Positions 25,028-33,266 of a DNA stretch of 64,000 nt are shown here, in pieces (the first letter of the stretch is position 1; the number at the start of each line of letters is the position of its first letter). This DNA is from a bacterium. GTDB lineage: Bacteria > Fibrobacterota > Fibrobacteria > UBA11236. Both the position numbers and the translations under genes were made by a program. The stretch spans positions 62,001 through 126,000 of the forward strand of contig OMJM01000044.1 in the NCBI GenBank assembly GCA_900299345.1. Direction: 5' to 3'. The notes beneath the pieces were generated by a model. It was not told the DNA's origin. It made no database searches and saw only the letters and a list, made by a program, of their open reading frames with translations.

Positions 25028-26965
25028 TTAAAGCGTGTTGGTGCCGAATGCGAAGGGAATCTTCTCCCCGGGCGCGGACACGCGCACATATCCCTGCATC
25101 TCCTGATGAAGCGCGGAACAGAAATCCGTGCAGTACATGGGCATCACGCCGATGCGGTTGGCAATCCACTTGAGCGTGCGCGTTTGACCCGGCATCACCA
25201 GAAGTTCGGCGTTGTTGTTTCCGATTATCGCGAAGCCGTGCGGCGTGTCCCAATCCTGCTCGAGGTTGGTGACATGGAAATACACCGTGTCTCCCAACTG
25301 AACACCTTCAATGTTGTCCGGCGAGAGATGGCTGCGGATTGTGGTCATGTAAATATCCACACGTTTGCCCTTGCGGTCGATGCGGGTTTCCTTTTCGCTC
25401 TTGATGGCGTAGGGGCTCTGATTGTCCGCAAGCTTGTAGATCTTCACGCTCTGAGCCATGATTTTTTCCGCGGGCATGGCTTGGGCGTAGTGCGGTTCAC
25501 CGTGCGTGGGGAAGTCCAGCAACATCTTCATCTTGGGGCCGCTAATGTCGATCAACTGGGCGGATTGCGCGAGTTCCGGTCCGGTGGGCAGGTAGCGATC
25601 CTTGGTAATTTTGTTGAGCGCGATGACGTACTTGCCATAGGGCTTCTTGGTGTCGCCCATGGGAACCATGAGATGGCCGATGGAGTAATAGGCCGGGATC
25701 CGATCCACGATTTCCCAGGTGCCCAGTTTCCATTTCACAATCTCGGAGCTGATGAAGAACGAGGTATAGGCGTAACCTTTGCCGTCGAATTCCGTGTGAA
25801 GAGGTCCGAGGCCCGGCTTCTGCACTTCGCCTGCAATCACCTGATCGTACTTGATGACCGGGATGCCCTCGACTTCGCCGTCGAATGCCTTGTTTTCAAT
25901 GGCTTTCGCCATCTTGGAGAAGCTGTGCACCGGAATCACCGAGGCGAGCTTGCCTCCGGCCACGATGTATTCACCGGTGGGATCTACGTCCACGCCATGC
26001 GGGGATTTGGGAGTGGGTAGATAATAAACCACTCCCGGACACTCGCTGGGGATGAGGAGTTTGACTTTCTTGCGTACATCGCTGGTGGCGGTCTGCGTCT
26101 TTTCATCGAGGTAATTGTCGTAGTGCAGGCCGTCCACTTCGTGTGCCTTGCCCGCCGCGACGTATTCCTCGGCTTTCTTCCAGTTGATGGCCACGATGAA
26201 GTCCTTGTCCTTCTGCGAGGAGTTGACTTCCTTCAGCGTGTGCGCCTGCTCGACGTTGTAAGAGGACATGAAGGCCCAGTCCTTCGAAGGACCTTTGCCG
26301 CAATGCGCCTTGTCATAGTCAAAGCCGGGTAGCAGGACCTGGAAGGCGACGGCCATGCGGCCGGTGTTCTTGTCCAGGGAGACGAAGCTTTGCAGGCCTT
26401 TGAACTTCTGCGCGAAATCCTTGATGGCCACGCTGGCCTGCGGGTAGGGAACTGAGAAGCGCGTTCCGGCGACCAGATATTCGGTATTTTCGGTGACAAA
26501 GGGAGAGCTGTGATTGCCACCGCTGTTGGGAATCTCGATGGTCTCCACGGTTTCAAAGGTTTTAAGGTCAACCCGGGCAATGCGCGGCGTATTGTTGCCG
26601 TTGATGAACACATAGCGTCCATCCGCTTCGCCGTTGGTTTGGGATAACTGGGGATGGTGTGCATCGTCCCAGGGAATGAAACCGAAACTGGTGTTGAGTA
26701 GCGGTTTGGTTTCCTCGGAATAACCGTAACCGTTTTCAGGATTCTGGGAAAACACCGGGATCACCTTGAGCAGTCTGCCCGAGGGAATACCGACCACGGA
26801 AAGCTGGCCGCTGAAGCCCCCGGAGAAAAATCCGTACAGCTCGTCGTATTTTCCGGGCGCGACGTAAACCTTTTGCGCTGCGTCATCCATTTGTTGTTGC
26901 TGGCAGCCTGTGAAGACGGCGGCGAGCGCCGCTCCGATCAGCCACGAATACTTGTTGTGTATCAT
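25028..26965 (-). CDS. nosZ: Nitrous oxide reductase, clade II Sec-dependent lipoprotein
   Basis: NosZ reduces N2O to N2 in the periplasm using the CuZ cluster and a CuA electron-entry site. The 645-residue product has a Sec lipoprotein signal (VFTGC, C21) rather than a twin-arginine signal, which marks clade II. The seven-bladed propeller carries the His ligands, for example DDAHHPQLS near 100 and NGNNTPRIARVD. The C-terminal cupredoxin has the CuA motif YCTDFCSALHQEM near 620. A good AAGGAG precedes ATG 26965. It is second in the operon, right after its cytochrome c. Confidence 0.97.
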   Translation of the reverse strand: MIHNKYSWLIGAALAAVFTGCQQQQMDDAAQKVYVAPGKYDELYGFFSGGFSGQLSVVGIPSGRLLKVIPVFSQNPENGYGYSEETKPLLNTSFGFIPWDDAHHPQLSQTNGEADGRYVFINGNNTPRIARVDLKTFETVETIEIPNSGGNHSSPFVTENTEYLVAGTRFSVPYPQASVAIKDFAQKFKGLQSFVSLDKNTGRMAVAFQVLLPGFDYDKAHCGKGPSKDWAFMSSYNVEQAHTLKEVNSSQKDKDFIVAINWKKAEEYVAAGKAHEVDGLHYDNYLDEKTQTATSDVRKKVKLLIPSECPGVVYYLPTPKSPHGVDVDPTGEYIVAGGKLASVIPVHSFSKMAKAIENKAFDGEVEGIPVIKYDQVIAGEVQKPGLGPLHTEFDGKGYAYTSFFISSEIVKWKLGTWEIVDRIPAYYSIGHLMVPMGDTKKPYGKYVIALNKITKDRYLPTGPELAQSAQLIDISGPKMKMLLDFPTHGEPHYAQAMPAEKIMAQSVKIYKLADNQSPYAIKSEKETRIDRKGKRVDIYMTTIRSHLSPDNIEGVQLGDTVYFHVTNLEQDWDTPHGFAIIGNNNAELLVMPGQTRTLKWIANRIGVMPMYCTDFCSALHQEMQGYVRVSAPGEKIPFAFGTNTL

Positions 26966-26977
26966 TGCGATCTCCTT

Positions 26978-27475
26978 TTAGGGTTTGTTTGGGTTGGTTG
27001 CGTCATTCTTGCGGAAAAATTCCAGCACGGACCGCGCCTCGTCCTCGGTCACGGAAACCGACATCTGGGTCATGTATTGCGCCAGAAGTTCCCTGGCCGT
27101 ATCATCCTGCTGGGTCATGCCCGTGGGATTCATAATCATGTTCATGATCCATTCCGGCGTACGACGGAGAGTGACGCCGTTCAGAGCGGGTCCGACATAG
27201 CGTGCATCCAGTTTGTGGCAGGCCGCGCACGTTCCGGAAAACAGTTTTTCACCCTTGGCGGCGAGCGCCTCGTCAATTCCGGAACCCAATTCCACGGACT
27301 GGATCGGTCCCACGCCTTTGGATGGAGTCGATGAAGTGGCTGAGGCAGTTTGGGATGTCTCCTCCGCTTTTCCGGCGTCATCCTTTTTGTCGCATCCCGC
27401 CAGCAAGAGCGCAGCGCCCATCAAGCTCATGGCGATGAGGCTCCAGATCGAGCGAAACTTTCCTGTTGATTTCAT
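26978..27475 (-). CDS. Monoheme cytochrome c lipoprotein of the nos operon
   Basis: The 165-residue product has a lipobox LLLAGC (C28), an Ala/Ser/Thr linker of about 35 residues and one class I cytochrome c domain with haem motif CAACH at 83-87 and a Met ligand in NPTGM near 125. It lies 12 bp upstream of nosZ and is first in the operon, so it probably passes electrons to NosZ in place of NosR/NirI, as in other clade II clusters (NosC type). AGAGGAG precedes the ATG. Confidence 0.88.
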   Translation of the reverse strand: MKSTGKFRSIWSLIAMSLMGAALLLAGCDKKDDAGKAEETSQTASATSSTPSKGVGPIQSVELGSGIDEALAAKGEKLFSGTCAACHKLDARYVGPALNGVTLRRTPEWIMNMIMNPTGMTQQDDTARELLAQYMTQMSVSVTEDEARSVLEFFRKNDATNPNKP

Positions 27476-27665
27476 TTTCTCATCTCCTCTTGCGAAAAAC
27501 CTCGAAGCGGTTCTCTGTCATCAATTGTCAGCAAGGGGTGTGCCCGTTGCGGAAACCGGGAAATTCAAAGAATTAGGCAATTGGTATCGATGATATCGCT
27601 GGAGTTATCGGGATCTCGGCCATAGCGTCAATTTGGCGTGACAGAAAGTCAGGGATCCAGAATGG

Positions 27666-28829
27666 TCAAAGTGCTTTGTCGGATGGAGTGACGAAGATCA
27701 GTGGGATGTGAATCCGCGTCCAAATCACCAATGCGGAGATTACAAACGTTGAGGCGAGCGCCAAATGCAATGCGTGGGCGCCCGGCCAAATATCCGTGGA
27801 TACCCGCGCGGCGGTTGCCAGAACAATCAAAATGCCATAAGCCAATGTTTGTCTTCGGTTTCTATCCAGGAGATCAAGCCGCCCGCCATGCGCTGTGACG
27901 ACGCGCGTGGCAATGGAAAGCGTCAGCCACAGAAATCCGGTGATGAAGATCAGATGTTCCCAAGCCAGAGTATATGTCGGGAAGAAAACGGGCAGCACCA
28001 AACCCATCGCGATGAAATATGGTGCGACCCGGCCGCCTGTCAGATAGGCCGGAAATTTGGATGGCACATGTTGAACCCGAAGACTGCAAGACAGGAACCA
28101 CAGCCAGACCACCGCTCGGATTCCATATCCTATGCGTGTCGAAAGGGCATGGACTCCCCAATACTGTACTCCATAACTCAGTAAAAAGGTGAGACCCAAC
28201 AACAAAAGAAACCGGATCGAAGAGTTCGATTGCGAGCTCAACGACTTTGGATCAATCACAGCATTACCAAATAATTTTGGCAGCAAAAATCCTCCGACTC
28301 CCATAATCAGCAACAAAGGGAACGCCTGATACTGCAACAATATTTCCGTCCGGGAGGGTATGACATCCCACCAACCCGCCAGTATCAGCAAACGAAGCGT
28401 TGTTCCCTTGAGATCCGCCAACATGGCGAGTGCGATGAAGACGAAGAATGCGGGCGGATTGTTGCGGCGTTTGGGAAATCGTATGAGAATGAACGTTCCA
28501 AAATTGAGAAGCAGAAACAGATGAAACATCTGGCTCAGGCCATATTCACCGAATAATGCCGCAACAGTGGTCCCTGCCAACCCGATGATGAACAGGGCCA
28601 GGGTCAGTGCTCCAAGAGGAGGTACGCCCAAGACCTTCGGCAGCATGGTGCAGAGAAATCCGAGAATAAAGCTGAAGAGAAACCCCTGTATCTGTATGAT
28701 GGCGTGGCCTTGTCCTGGATAAGGGAATAGTTGCGGCCAGAAATAACTGGGGATCCACACCCCCAAACCGATGAGAGCACAGAATAATCCCAAGGGGAAA
28801 AGCAGTCGATAAGGTTCATGTCGAATCAT
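27666..28829 (-). CDS. nnrS: NnrS family membrane protein
   Basis: NnrS is a haem- and copper-containing 12-helix membrane protein that lessens nitrosative stress from NO in denitrifiers. The 387-residue product is very hydrophobic and has the family features: HEPYRLLFPLG at the N-terminus, GHAIIQIQGFLFSFILGFL with its conserved His near residue 43, and WEHLIFITGFLWL near 300. ATG 28829 begins at the conserved MIRHEPYR; an in-frame TTG 15 bp earlier is less likely. It is transcribed with, or just upstream of, the nos operon (190 bp gap) and divergent from the cbb3 operon. Confidence 0.85.
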   Translation of the reverse strand: MIRHEPYRLLFPLGLFCALIGLGVWIPSYFWPQLFPYPGQGHAIIQIQGFLFSFILGFLCTMLPKVLGVPPLGALTLALFIIGLAGTTVAALFGEYGLSQMFHLFLLLNFGTFILIRFPKRRNNPPAFFVFIALAMLADLKGTTLRLLILAGWWDVIPSRTEILLQYQAFPLLLIMGVGGFLLPKLFGNAVIDPKSLSSQSNSSIRFLLLLGLTFLLSYGVQYWGVHALSTRIGYGIRAVVWLWFLSCSLRVQHVPSKFPAYLTGGRVAPYFIAMGLVLPVFFPTYTLAWEHLIFITGFLWLTLSIATRVVTAHGGRLDLLDRNRRQTLAYGILIVLATAARVSTDIWPGAHALHLALASTFVISALVIWTRIHIPLIFVTPSDKAL

Positions 28830-28871
28830 GGCTGATGAGAGCAAGCAAATGAAGTGCCATGTTCAGCTTTT

Positions 28872-28889
28872 CATCTTAAAGACAAGATG
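28872..28889. promoter_or_regulatory. Candidate operator between nnrS and the cbb3 operon
   Basis: A perfect inverted repeat CATCTT-N6-AAGATG sits in the only sizeable intergenic space between the divergent nnrS (starts 28829) and the UreH-like gene (starts 28965). Its position suits a shared operator. It is not a canonical FNR site, and its half-sites are in the opposite order to those of NsrR. Confidence 0.35.
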
Positions 28890-28964
28890 TCAAAATCCTC
28901 GCGCATTCTGGCAGAACAAACTCTTTGAAGCCGTACCCGTTGCGTCCGTAGTATTAGCGGCGCC

Positions 28965-29651
28965 ATGAGGTTCCTTGACTCCACCGTCATCAACTCCGAC
29001 ACGTTCTGGTTTTTTGGTGTGTTCGCGTTTCCCATCGCAATCGGATTGCTCAGCGGATTGACCCATTGCGCCGCCATGTGCGGGCCCATTCATTTCTTCC
29101 TGATGCGGCGCGGGACACGCTATGGCCTTTGGTTCTATCACTTGGGGCGCGTCGCGACCTATGCGGTTTTGGGAGTCATTGCGGGAACCTTGGGACATTG
29201 GTTCAAGGTTCCCGGCGCAGCGTGGATCTGGATCGCGCTCTACGTAGTGATGGGATTGAAGATTCTCGGTGTGCCTCTGTGGCCCCAATCGTGGGAAACG
29301 CGTTACGGCGCATGGTTGATGCGGCGTTTGAGTCCGATGATGTCCAATGCGGAATCCCAATCGCGAAGCATTTTGTTTTTGCCTCTGGGGTTTGCCGCGG
29401 GATTTCTTCCCTGCGTCACCACTCAAGCGGGTTTGGCATGGGCCGCCGCAGCTTCCAATCCGCGTATCGGAGGAGCGGGCATGCTGTTGTTGGGAGTGGT
29501 AACCTTGCCGTTGTTCTTGGCCTGGCCGCGCAAATGGTTTCCAGTCAAGGGAAGCCGCTATCACATCCTGTTGGGAATCGGTTTGCTGGTGCTTGCGGCG
29601 TGGCGCGCGCATGGCGTGATTTTTGCAAACCACCCGGTGACGTGCCATTGA
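28965..29651 (+). CDS. UreH/DsbD_2-like membrane protein of the cbb3 cluster
   Basis: The 228-residue protein has about six helices and the family motif LTHCAAMCGP near residues 28-37, with a second half-motif GFLPC near 148. This is the sulfite exporter TauE/SafE-like, UreH-type transmembrane domain that is often encoded beside ccoGHIS genes; the Cys/Met pairs suggest copper or thiol handling in oxidase assembly. No strong ribosome site is seen. It appears to be the first gene of the operon that runs to 40218. The biochemical role is not established. Confidence 0.75.
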   Translation: MRFLDSTVINSDTFWFFGVFAFPIAIGLLSGLTHCAAMCGPIHFFLMRRGTRYGLWFYHLGRVATYAVLGVIAGTLGHWFKVPGAAWIWIALYVVMGLKILGVPLWPQSWETRYGAWLMRRLSPMMSNAESQSRSILFLPLGFAAGFLPCVTTQAGLAWAAAASNPRIGGAGMLLLGVVTLPLFLAWPRKWFPVKGSRYHILLGIGLLVLAAWRAHGVIFANHPVTCH

Positions 29652-29673
29652 AAGGCCAGTGAAGGAGACGCGC

Positions 29674-30222
29674 ATGAGCGAACACAATGACTCCATGAAG
29701 AACCAGAGATTGGCGGAATATTTCATCCTTTCGATGATTATCGCCATTGGAACACCCGTATGTCTCCTGTGGGGATTTCAAAATGGCGAACGCATGGGCG
29801 CCAAGGCGTTCCTGTCAAACGGACAAAATTCCTCTGTCATTTCGTCCAAAACTTCCATGGAGATGTTTCTGTCGTCGACGCACAACATCGAAGAAGGCAA
29901 GGAGTTGTTCCAGAAGAATTGCACAGCCTGTCATGGCGAACAAGCGGATGGAAAGGGACCGGCAGCCACCGCTTTAACCCCGCCGCCGCGCGACTTCATG
30001 AACCCGGATGCCAAATGGACACGCAGTCGTGAGCCACAGGATGTTTTCAAAACCATTTCCGAGGGCAGTCCGGGCACGGCCATGCCGTCCTTTTCCGCTT
30101 CGCTTGCAGTGAAAGAACGCTGGGCGCTGACGCATTATCTCGGCACATTGCCTGGGATGAAGGGACAGTTCAAGCCGGTGGATGAAGCGACCGCACGGAA
30201 TCTTGCCGGGGAGACACCCTGA
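29674..30222 (+). CDS. Membrane-anchored monoheme cytochrome c
   Basis: The 182-residue protein has an uncleaved N-terminal helix (about 20-40), a short linker and one cytochrome c domain with CTACH near residue 86 and an axial Met in AMPSF near 145. GAAGGAG precedes ATG 29674; the earlier in-frame codon is 15 bp upstream. Its TGA overlaps the ccoS ATG by one base. It probably donates electrons to, or is an extra subunit of, the cbb3 oxidase. It is distinct from CcoP, which is encoded downstream. Confidence 0.8.
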   Translation: MSEHNDSMKNQRLAEYFILSMIIAIGTPVCLLWGFQNGERMGAKAFLSNGQNSSVISSKTSMEMFLSSTHNIEEGKELFQKNCTACHGEQADGKGPAATALTPPPRDFMNPDAKWTRSREPQDVFKTISEGSPGTAMPSFSASLAVKERWALTHYLGTLPGMKGQFKPVDEATARNLAGETP

Positions 30223-30383
30223 TGTCCGTGCTCTACATCCTGATACCGGTTTCCATCGCGTTGGCCGCCGGTTTTGTCCTCGTGTGTCTGGCCGCGATTC
30301 GCGGAGGTCAGTTCGACGATCTCGAAAGTCCGCGGTGGCGGGTGCTGTTTGACGAAAAAGTCCAAGGGAGAAAACAGAAATGA
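30222..30383 (+). CDS. ccoS: Cytochrome oxidase assembly protein CcoS
   Basis: This 53-residue gene begins [15 protein letters not shown], a single membrane helix, followed by the CcoS hallmark [18 protein letters not shown]. CcoS is needed to insert haem b and copper into cbb3 oxidase. The ATG overlaps the preceding stop (TGATG) and the stop overlaps the ccoN ATG (ATGA), so it is translationally coupled on both sides. Its place ahead of ccoNO, rather than after ccoI, is less common. Confidence 0.92.
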   Translation: MSVLYILIPVSIALAAGFVLVCLAAIRGGQFDDLESPRWRVLFDEKVQGRKQK

Positions 30384-32485
30384 TCAAAGTCAAATACGAC
30401 GACGCCATCGTGAAAATGTTTCTCATCGCATCCCTGTTCTGGGGCGCGGCGGGAATGCTGGCGGGTCTGACGCTGGCGCTGCAACTGGCGGACTGGCACT
30501 TCAATTTCGGGTTGAAGTACATCAACTTCGGACGCCTGCGCCCGTTGCACACCAACGCGGTGATTTTCGCTTTTGCGGGGAACGCCATTTTTTGCGGTGT
30601 CTATTACTCCATGCAGCGCCTGCTCAAAACCCGGCTATACAGCGATCTGTTGTCCCGCCTTCATTTCTGGGGATGGCAGATCATCATCGCACTGGGTGGA
30701 ACGGGATTCCTCTTCGGCATCACGGCGGGTAAAGAATACGCCGAGCTGGAATGGCCCTTGGACGTTCTCGTCGCCGTGGTGTGGTTGGTTTTCGCGGCCA
30801 ATTTTTTCGGAACGCTGTTCCGGCGGCGCGAGAAACAGCTCTATGTCGCCATCTGGTTTTACATGGGAACGATCGTGACCATCACCGTGCTGCATGTGGT
30901 GAACTCCTTGGAGATACCCGTGTCGCTCACCAAGAGCTATCCCATTTATGCCGGTGTCCAGGACGCACTGGTGCAGTGGTGGTACGGCCACAACGCCGTG
31001 GGATTCTTTTTGACCACTCCCTTCCTCGGACTCATGTACTACTTCATGCCCAAGGCCGCCGAACGCCCGGTGTATTCCTACCGGCTTTCCATCATGCACT
31101 TCTGGGCGCTGGTGTTTCTCTACATCTGGGCGGGTCCGCACCATCTCCACTATACGGCGCTCCCGGACTGGGCGCAATCGCTTGGAATGGTTTTCTCGGT
31201 CATGCTGCTTGCGCCCTCATGGGGAGGCATGATTAACGGCTTGCTCACCTTGCGCGGCGCATGGGACAAACTGCGCATCGATCCCGTGCTCAAATTCTTT
31301 GCCGCCGCAGTGACGTTCTATGGCATGTCCACCTTCGAGGGTCCGCTCATGTCGATCAAGAGCGTAAACGCCCTGTCGCATTACACTGACTGGACCATCG
31401 GTCACGTGCACAACGGCGCGCTGGGATGGGTGGCGCTGCTCATCTTCGGCATGGCCTACTGGCTGGTTCCGCGCCTGTGGCGCACCAAGCTTTACAGTAT
31501 CGGCCTGGCCAATGCGCATTTCTGGCTGGCGATGGTGGGCATTCTCTTTTACATCGTCTCCATGTGGGCGGCGGGAATCACGCAGGGATTGATGTGGAAG
31601 GAATTCACGCCGGACGGCATGCTCGCCTATCCCAATTTCGTGGAGACGGTGACCAAGCTGATTCCGTTCTATTGGGGCCGTGCCCTGGGTGGTTCCCTCT
31701 TTCTCGCGGGCCTTGTGCTGATGTTGTTCAACCTGGTGAAAACGGCGGGTACCGGCAGTTTTGCCGACGAGGAAGTGACATTGCCGGATAATCAAGAGGA
31801 GACGCATAAGATCGCGCACTGGCATCAGATCGTGGAACGCAAACCTTTGCTGCTCGCCTTCCTGACCTTGGTGGTGATTTTGATCGGCGGACTGGTGGAA
31901 ATGGTGCCCACCTTCCTCATCCGCAGCAACATACCCACCATCGCCTCGGTCAAACCTTATACTCCGCTGGAGTTGGAAGGCCGCGACATCTATGTGCGGG
32001 AAGGTTGCTACACGTGCCATTCGCAAATGATCCGTCCCTTCCGCGACGAAGTGGAACGCTACGGAGACTATTCCAAGCCCGGGGAATTCGTGTATGATCA
32101 TCCCTTTCAGTGGGGCTCCAAGCGCACCGGGCCTGATCTGCAGCGCGTGGGCGGCAAGTACAGCAACTTGTGGCACGCCCGCCATCTGGACGATCCCCGA
32201 GTGACTTCGCCGGGATCGGTGATGCCCCCATATCACTTCCTGCTGGTCGAGAAACTCAACTTTGGTCATGTTGCCAGAAAAGTTCATGTCATGCGCAAAC
32301 TCGGTGTGCCCTATTCCAATGAAGAAGAACAGAACGCGGTTCAGATAGCGCGGGAACAGGCTCAAGGAATTGCGGACGATTTGCAAAAGGAAGGTCTGGA
32401 AAACATGGCCGACAAGGAAGTCGTGGCCTTGATCTCCTACCTGCAGCGTTTGGGAACGGATATCAAAAAAGGAGGCGCACAATGA
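30380..32485 (+). CDS. ccoNO: cbb3-type cytochrome c oxidase, fused subunits I and II (CcoN-CcoO)
   Basis: This is the catalytic core of a high-affinity, proton-pumping haem-copper oxidase. Residues 1 to about 470 are CcoN with 12 helices; ligands include H57 in [10 protein letters not shown], the CuB region [12 protein letters not shown], the tandem His in AGPHHLHYT, and the haem pair in [12 protein letters not shown]. Residues about 485-701 are CcoO: a helix, then [22 protein letters not shown] with haem c at about 543-547 and the Met ligand in SVMPPYHFL. The fusion is known in Bacteroidota and some other phyla. It overlaps ccoQ by 4 bp. Confidence 0.96.
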   Translation: MIKVKYDDAIVKMFLIASLFWGAAGMLAGLTLALQLADWHFNFGLKYINFGRLRPLHTNAVIFAFAGNAIFCGVYYSMQRLLKTRLYSDLLSRLHFWGWQIIIALGGTGFLFGITAGKEYAELEWPLDVLVAVVWLVFAANFFGTLFRRREKQLYVAIWFYMGTIVTITVLHVVNSLEIPVSLTKSYPIYAGVQDALVQWWYGHNAVGFFLTTPFLGLMYYFMPKAAERPVYSYRLSIMHFWALVFLYIWAGPHHLHYTALPDWAQSLGMVFSVMLLAPSWGGMINGLLTLRGAWDKLRIDPVLKFFAAAVTFYGMSTFEGPLMSIKSVNALSHYTDWTIGHVHNGALGWVALLIFGMAYWLVPRLWRTKLYSIGLANAHFWLAMVGILFYIVSMWAAGITQGLMWKEFTPDGMLAYPNFVETVTKLIPFYWGRALGGSLFLAGLVLMLFNLVKTAGTGSFADEEVTLPDNQEETHKIAHWHQIVERKPLLLAFLTLVVILIGGLVEMVPTFLIRSNIPTIASVKPYTPLELEGRDIYVREGCYTCHSQMIRPFRDEVERYGDYSKPGEFVYDHPFQWGSKRTGPDLQRVGGKYSNLWHARHLDDPRVTSPGSVMPPYHFLLVEKLNFGHVARKVHVMRKLGVPYSNEEEQNAVQIAREQAQGIADDLQKEGLENMADKEVVALISYLQRLGTDIKKGGAQ

Positions 32486-32673
32486 CGCGTTTGGTGATGG
32501 AAAATTCAGGTTTGGCCCTGTGGCCGGTAATCTCGCTTTTCATTTTCGGTGGTTCGTGCATCGGCATGGTCTTGTGGCTGTTCCGTTCGGGTTCCGGCGA
32601 GGTTTACCGCCGGATGGGTGCCATGGCGCTCGATGATGTGGATCGCGCGCCGATCGGAGGACGTCAGCCATGA
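32482..32673 (+). CDS. ccoQ: cbb3 oxidase small subunit CcoQ-like
   Basis: The 63-residue protein has one helix (about 12-34) followed by a basic cytoplasmic tail beginning [12 protein letters not shown]. Size, topology and position between ccoO and ccoP identify it as CcoQ, which stabilises the complex. It overlaps both neighbours by 4 bp. Sequence similarity alone would not be diagnostic. Confidence 0.8.
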   Translation: MTRLVMENSGLALWPVISLFIFGGSCIGMVLWLFRSGSGEVYRRMGAMALDDVDRAPIGGRQP

Positions 32674-33266
32674 CGGAGCACGATCAGATATTGGATCACG
32701 GGCAGGACTACGACGGCATCCGGGAGTACGACAATCCGCTTCCCCAGTGGTTCGTGCTGATGTTTTACGCCACCATCGCGTTCGCGTTTCTCTACATGGC
32801 CTATTACGGTGGAGTGACTTTGGGTGTGATGCGCGCCGCCGGAGTGGAACAGAACCGGGCGTATTCGCAGGCGCGGCTGGCGCTCCAGTTGAACGAGGCG
32901 GCCAAAGCGAAACAACCGTTTATGGAACCGCAGGATCATGAAGGTCTCATGGTGCTGTTGAAGACTCCGTCCAGCATTTCGCGCGGCGAAGCGCTGTTCA
33001 AGGCGAATTGCGTTCCATGTCACGGAGAGCAGGGGCAGGGGGTTATTGGCCCCAACTTGGCCGATAATTTCTGGCTGCATGGCGGAAAGCCCGAAGAAAT
33101 CGTGCAAACGATTTCGCACGGCTGGCCCGACAAGGGCATGCCCGCATGGGAAGCCGCTCTGGGCCCGGAGAAGGTCCATTGGCTCGCCGCCTATGTGCTC
33201 ATGTTGAAGGGAAAACCGGTGGATAATCCCAAGCCCCCGCAGGGCGTGGAGGAAACCGTCGAGTGA
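32670..33266 (+). CDS. ccoP: cbb3 oxidase subunit III, monoheme CcoP
   Basis: The 198-residue protein has the family N-terminus (YDGIREYDNPLPQWF), one helix at about 27-47 and a single cytochrome c domain with CVPCH at 114-118, NLADNFWLHGG and the Met in KGMPAWE. Proteobacterial CcoP carries two haems; here there is only one, as in some Bacteroidota. It passes electrons to CcoO. Overlaps ccoG by GTGA. Confidence 0.94.
   Translation: MTEHDQILDHGQDYDGIREYDNPLPQWFVLMFYATIAFAFLYMAYYGGVTLGVMRAAGVEQNRAYSQARLALQLNEAAKAKQPFMEPQDHEGLMVLLKTPSSISRGEALFKANCVPCHGEQGQGVIGPNLADNFWLHGGKPEEIVQTISHGWPDKGMPAWEAALGPEKVHWLAAYVLMLKGKPVDNPKPPQGVEETVE

Noticed and set aside
27500-27640. Possible FNR/CRP-type site upstream of the nos operon (TGTCA-N8-TGACG on the minus strand)
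   Set aside because: The spacing and bases do not fit FNR, DNR or CRP consensus and the half-sites differ by one base; not strong enough to list.
28965-29651. Calling this a sulfite exporter
   Set aside because: The HCxxMCGP motif and cbb3 context fit the UreH/DsbD_2-type assembly protein better than a true TauE exporter such as the one at 62520.
31217-32482. A 421-codon minus-strand frame under ccoNO
   Set aside because: Antisense to the certain ccoNO gene; the His/Gln-rich translation has no fold signal.
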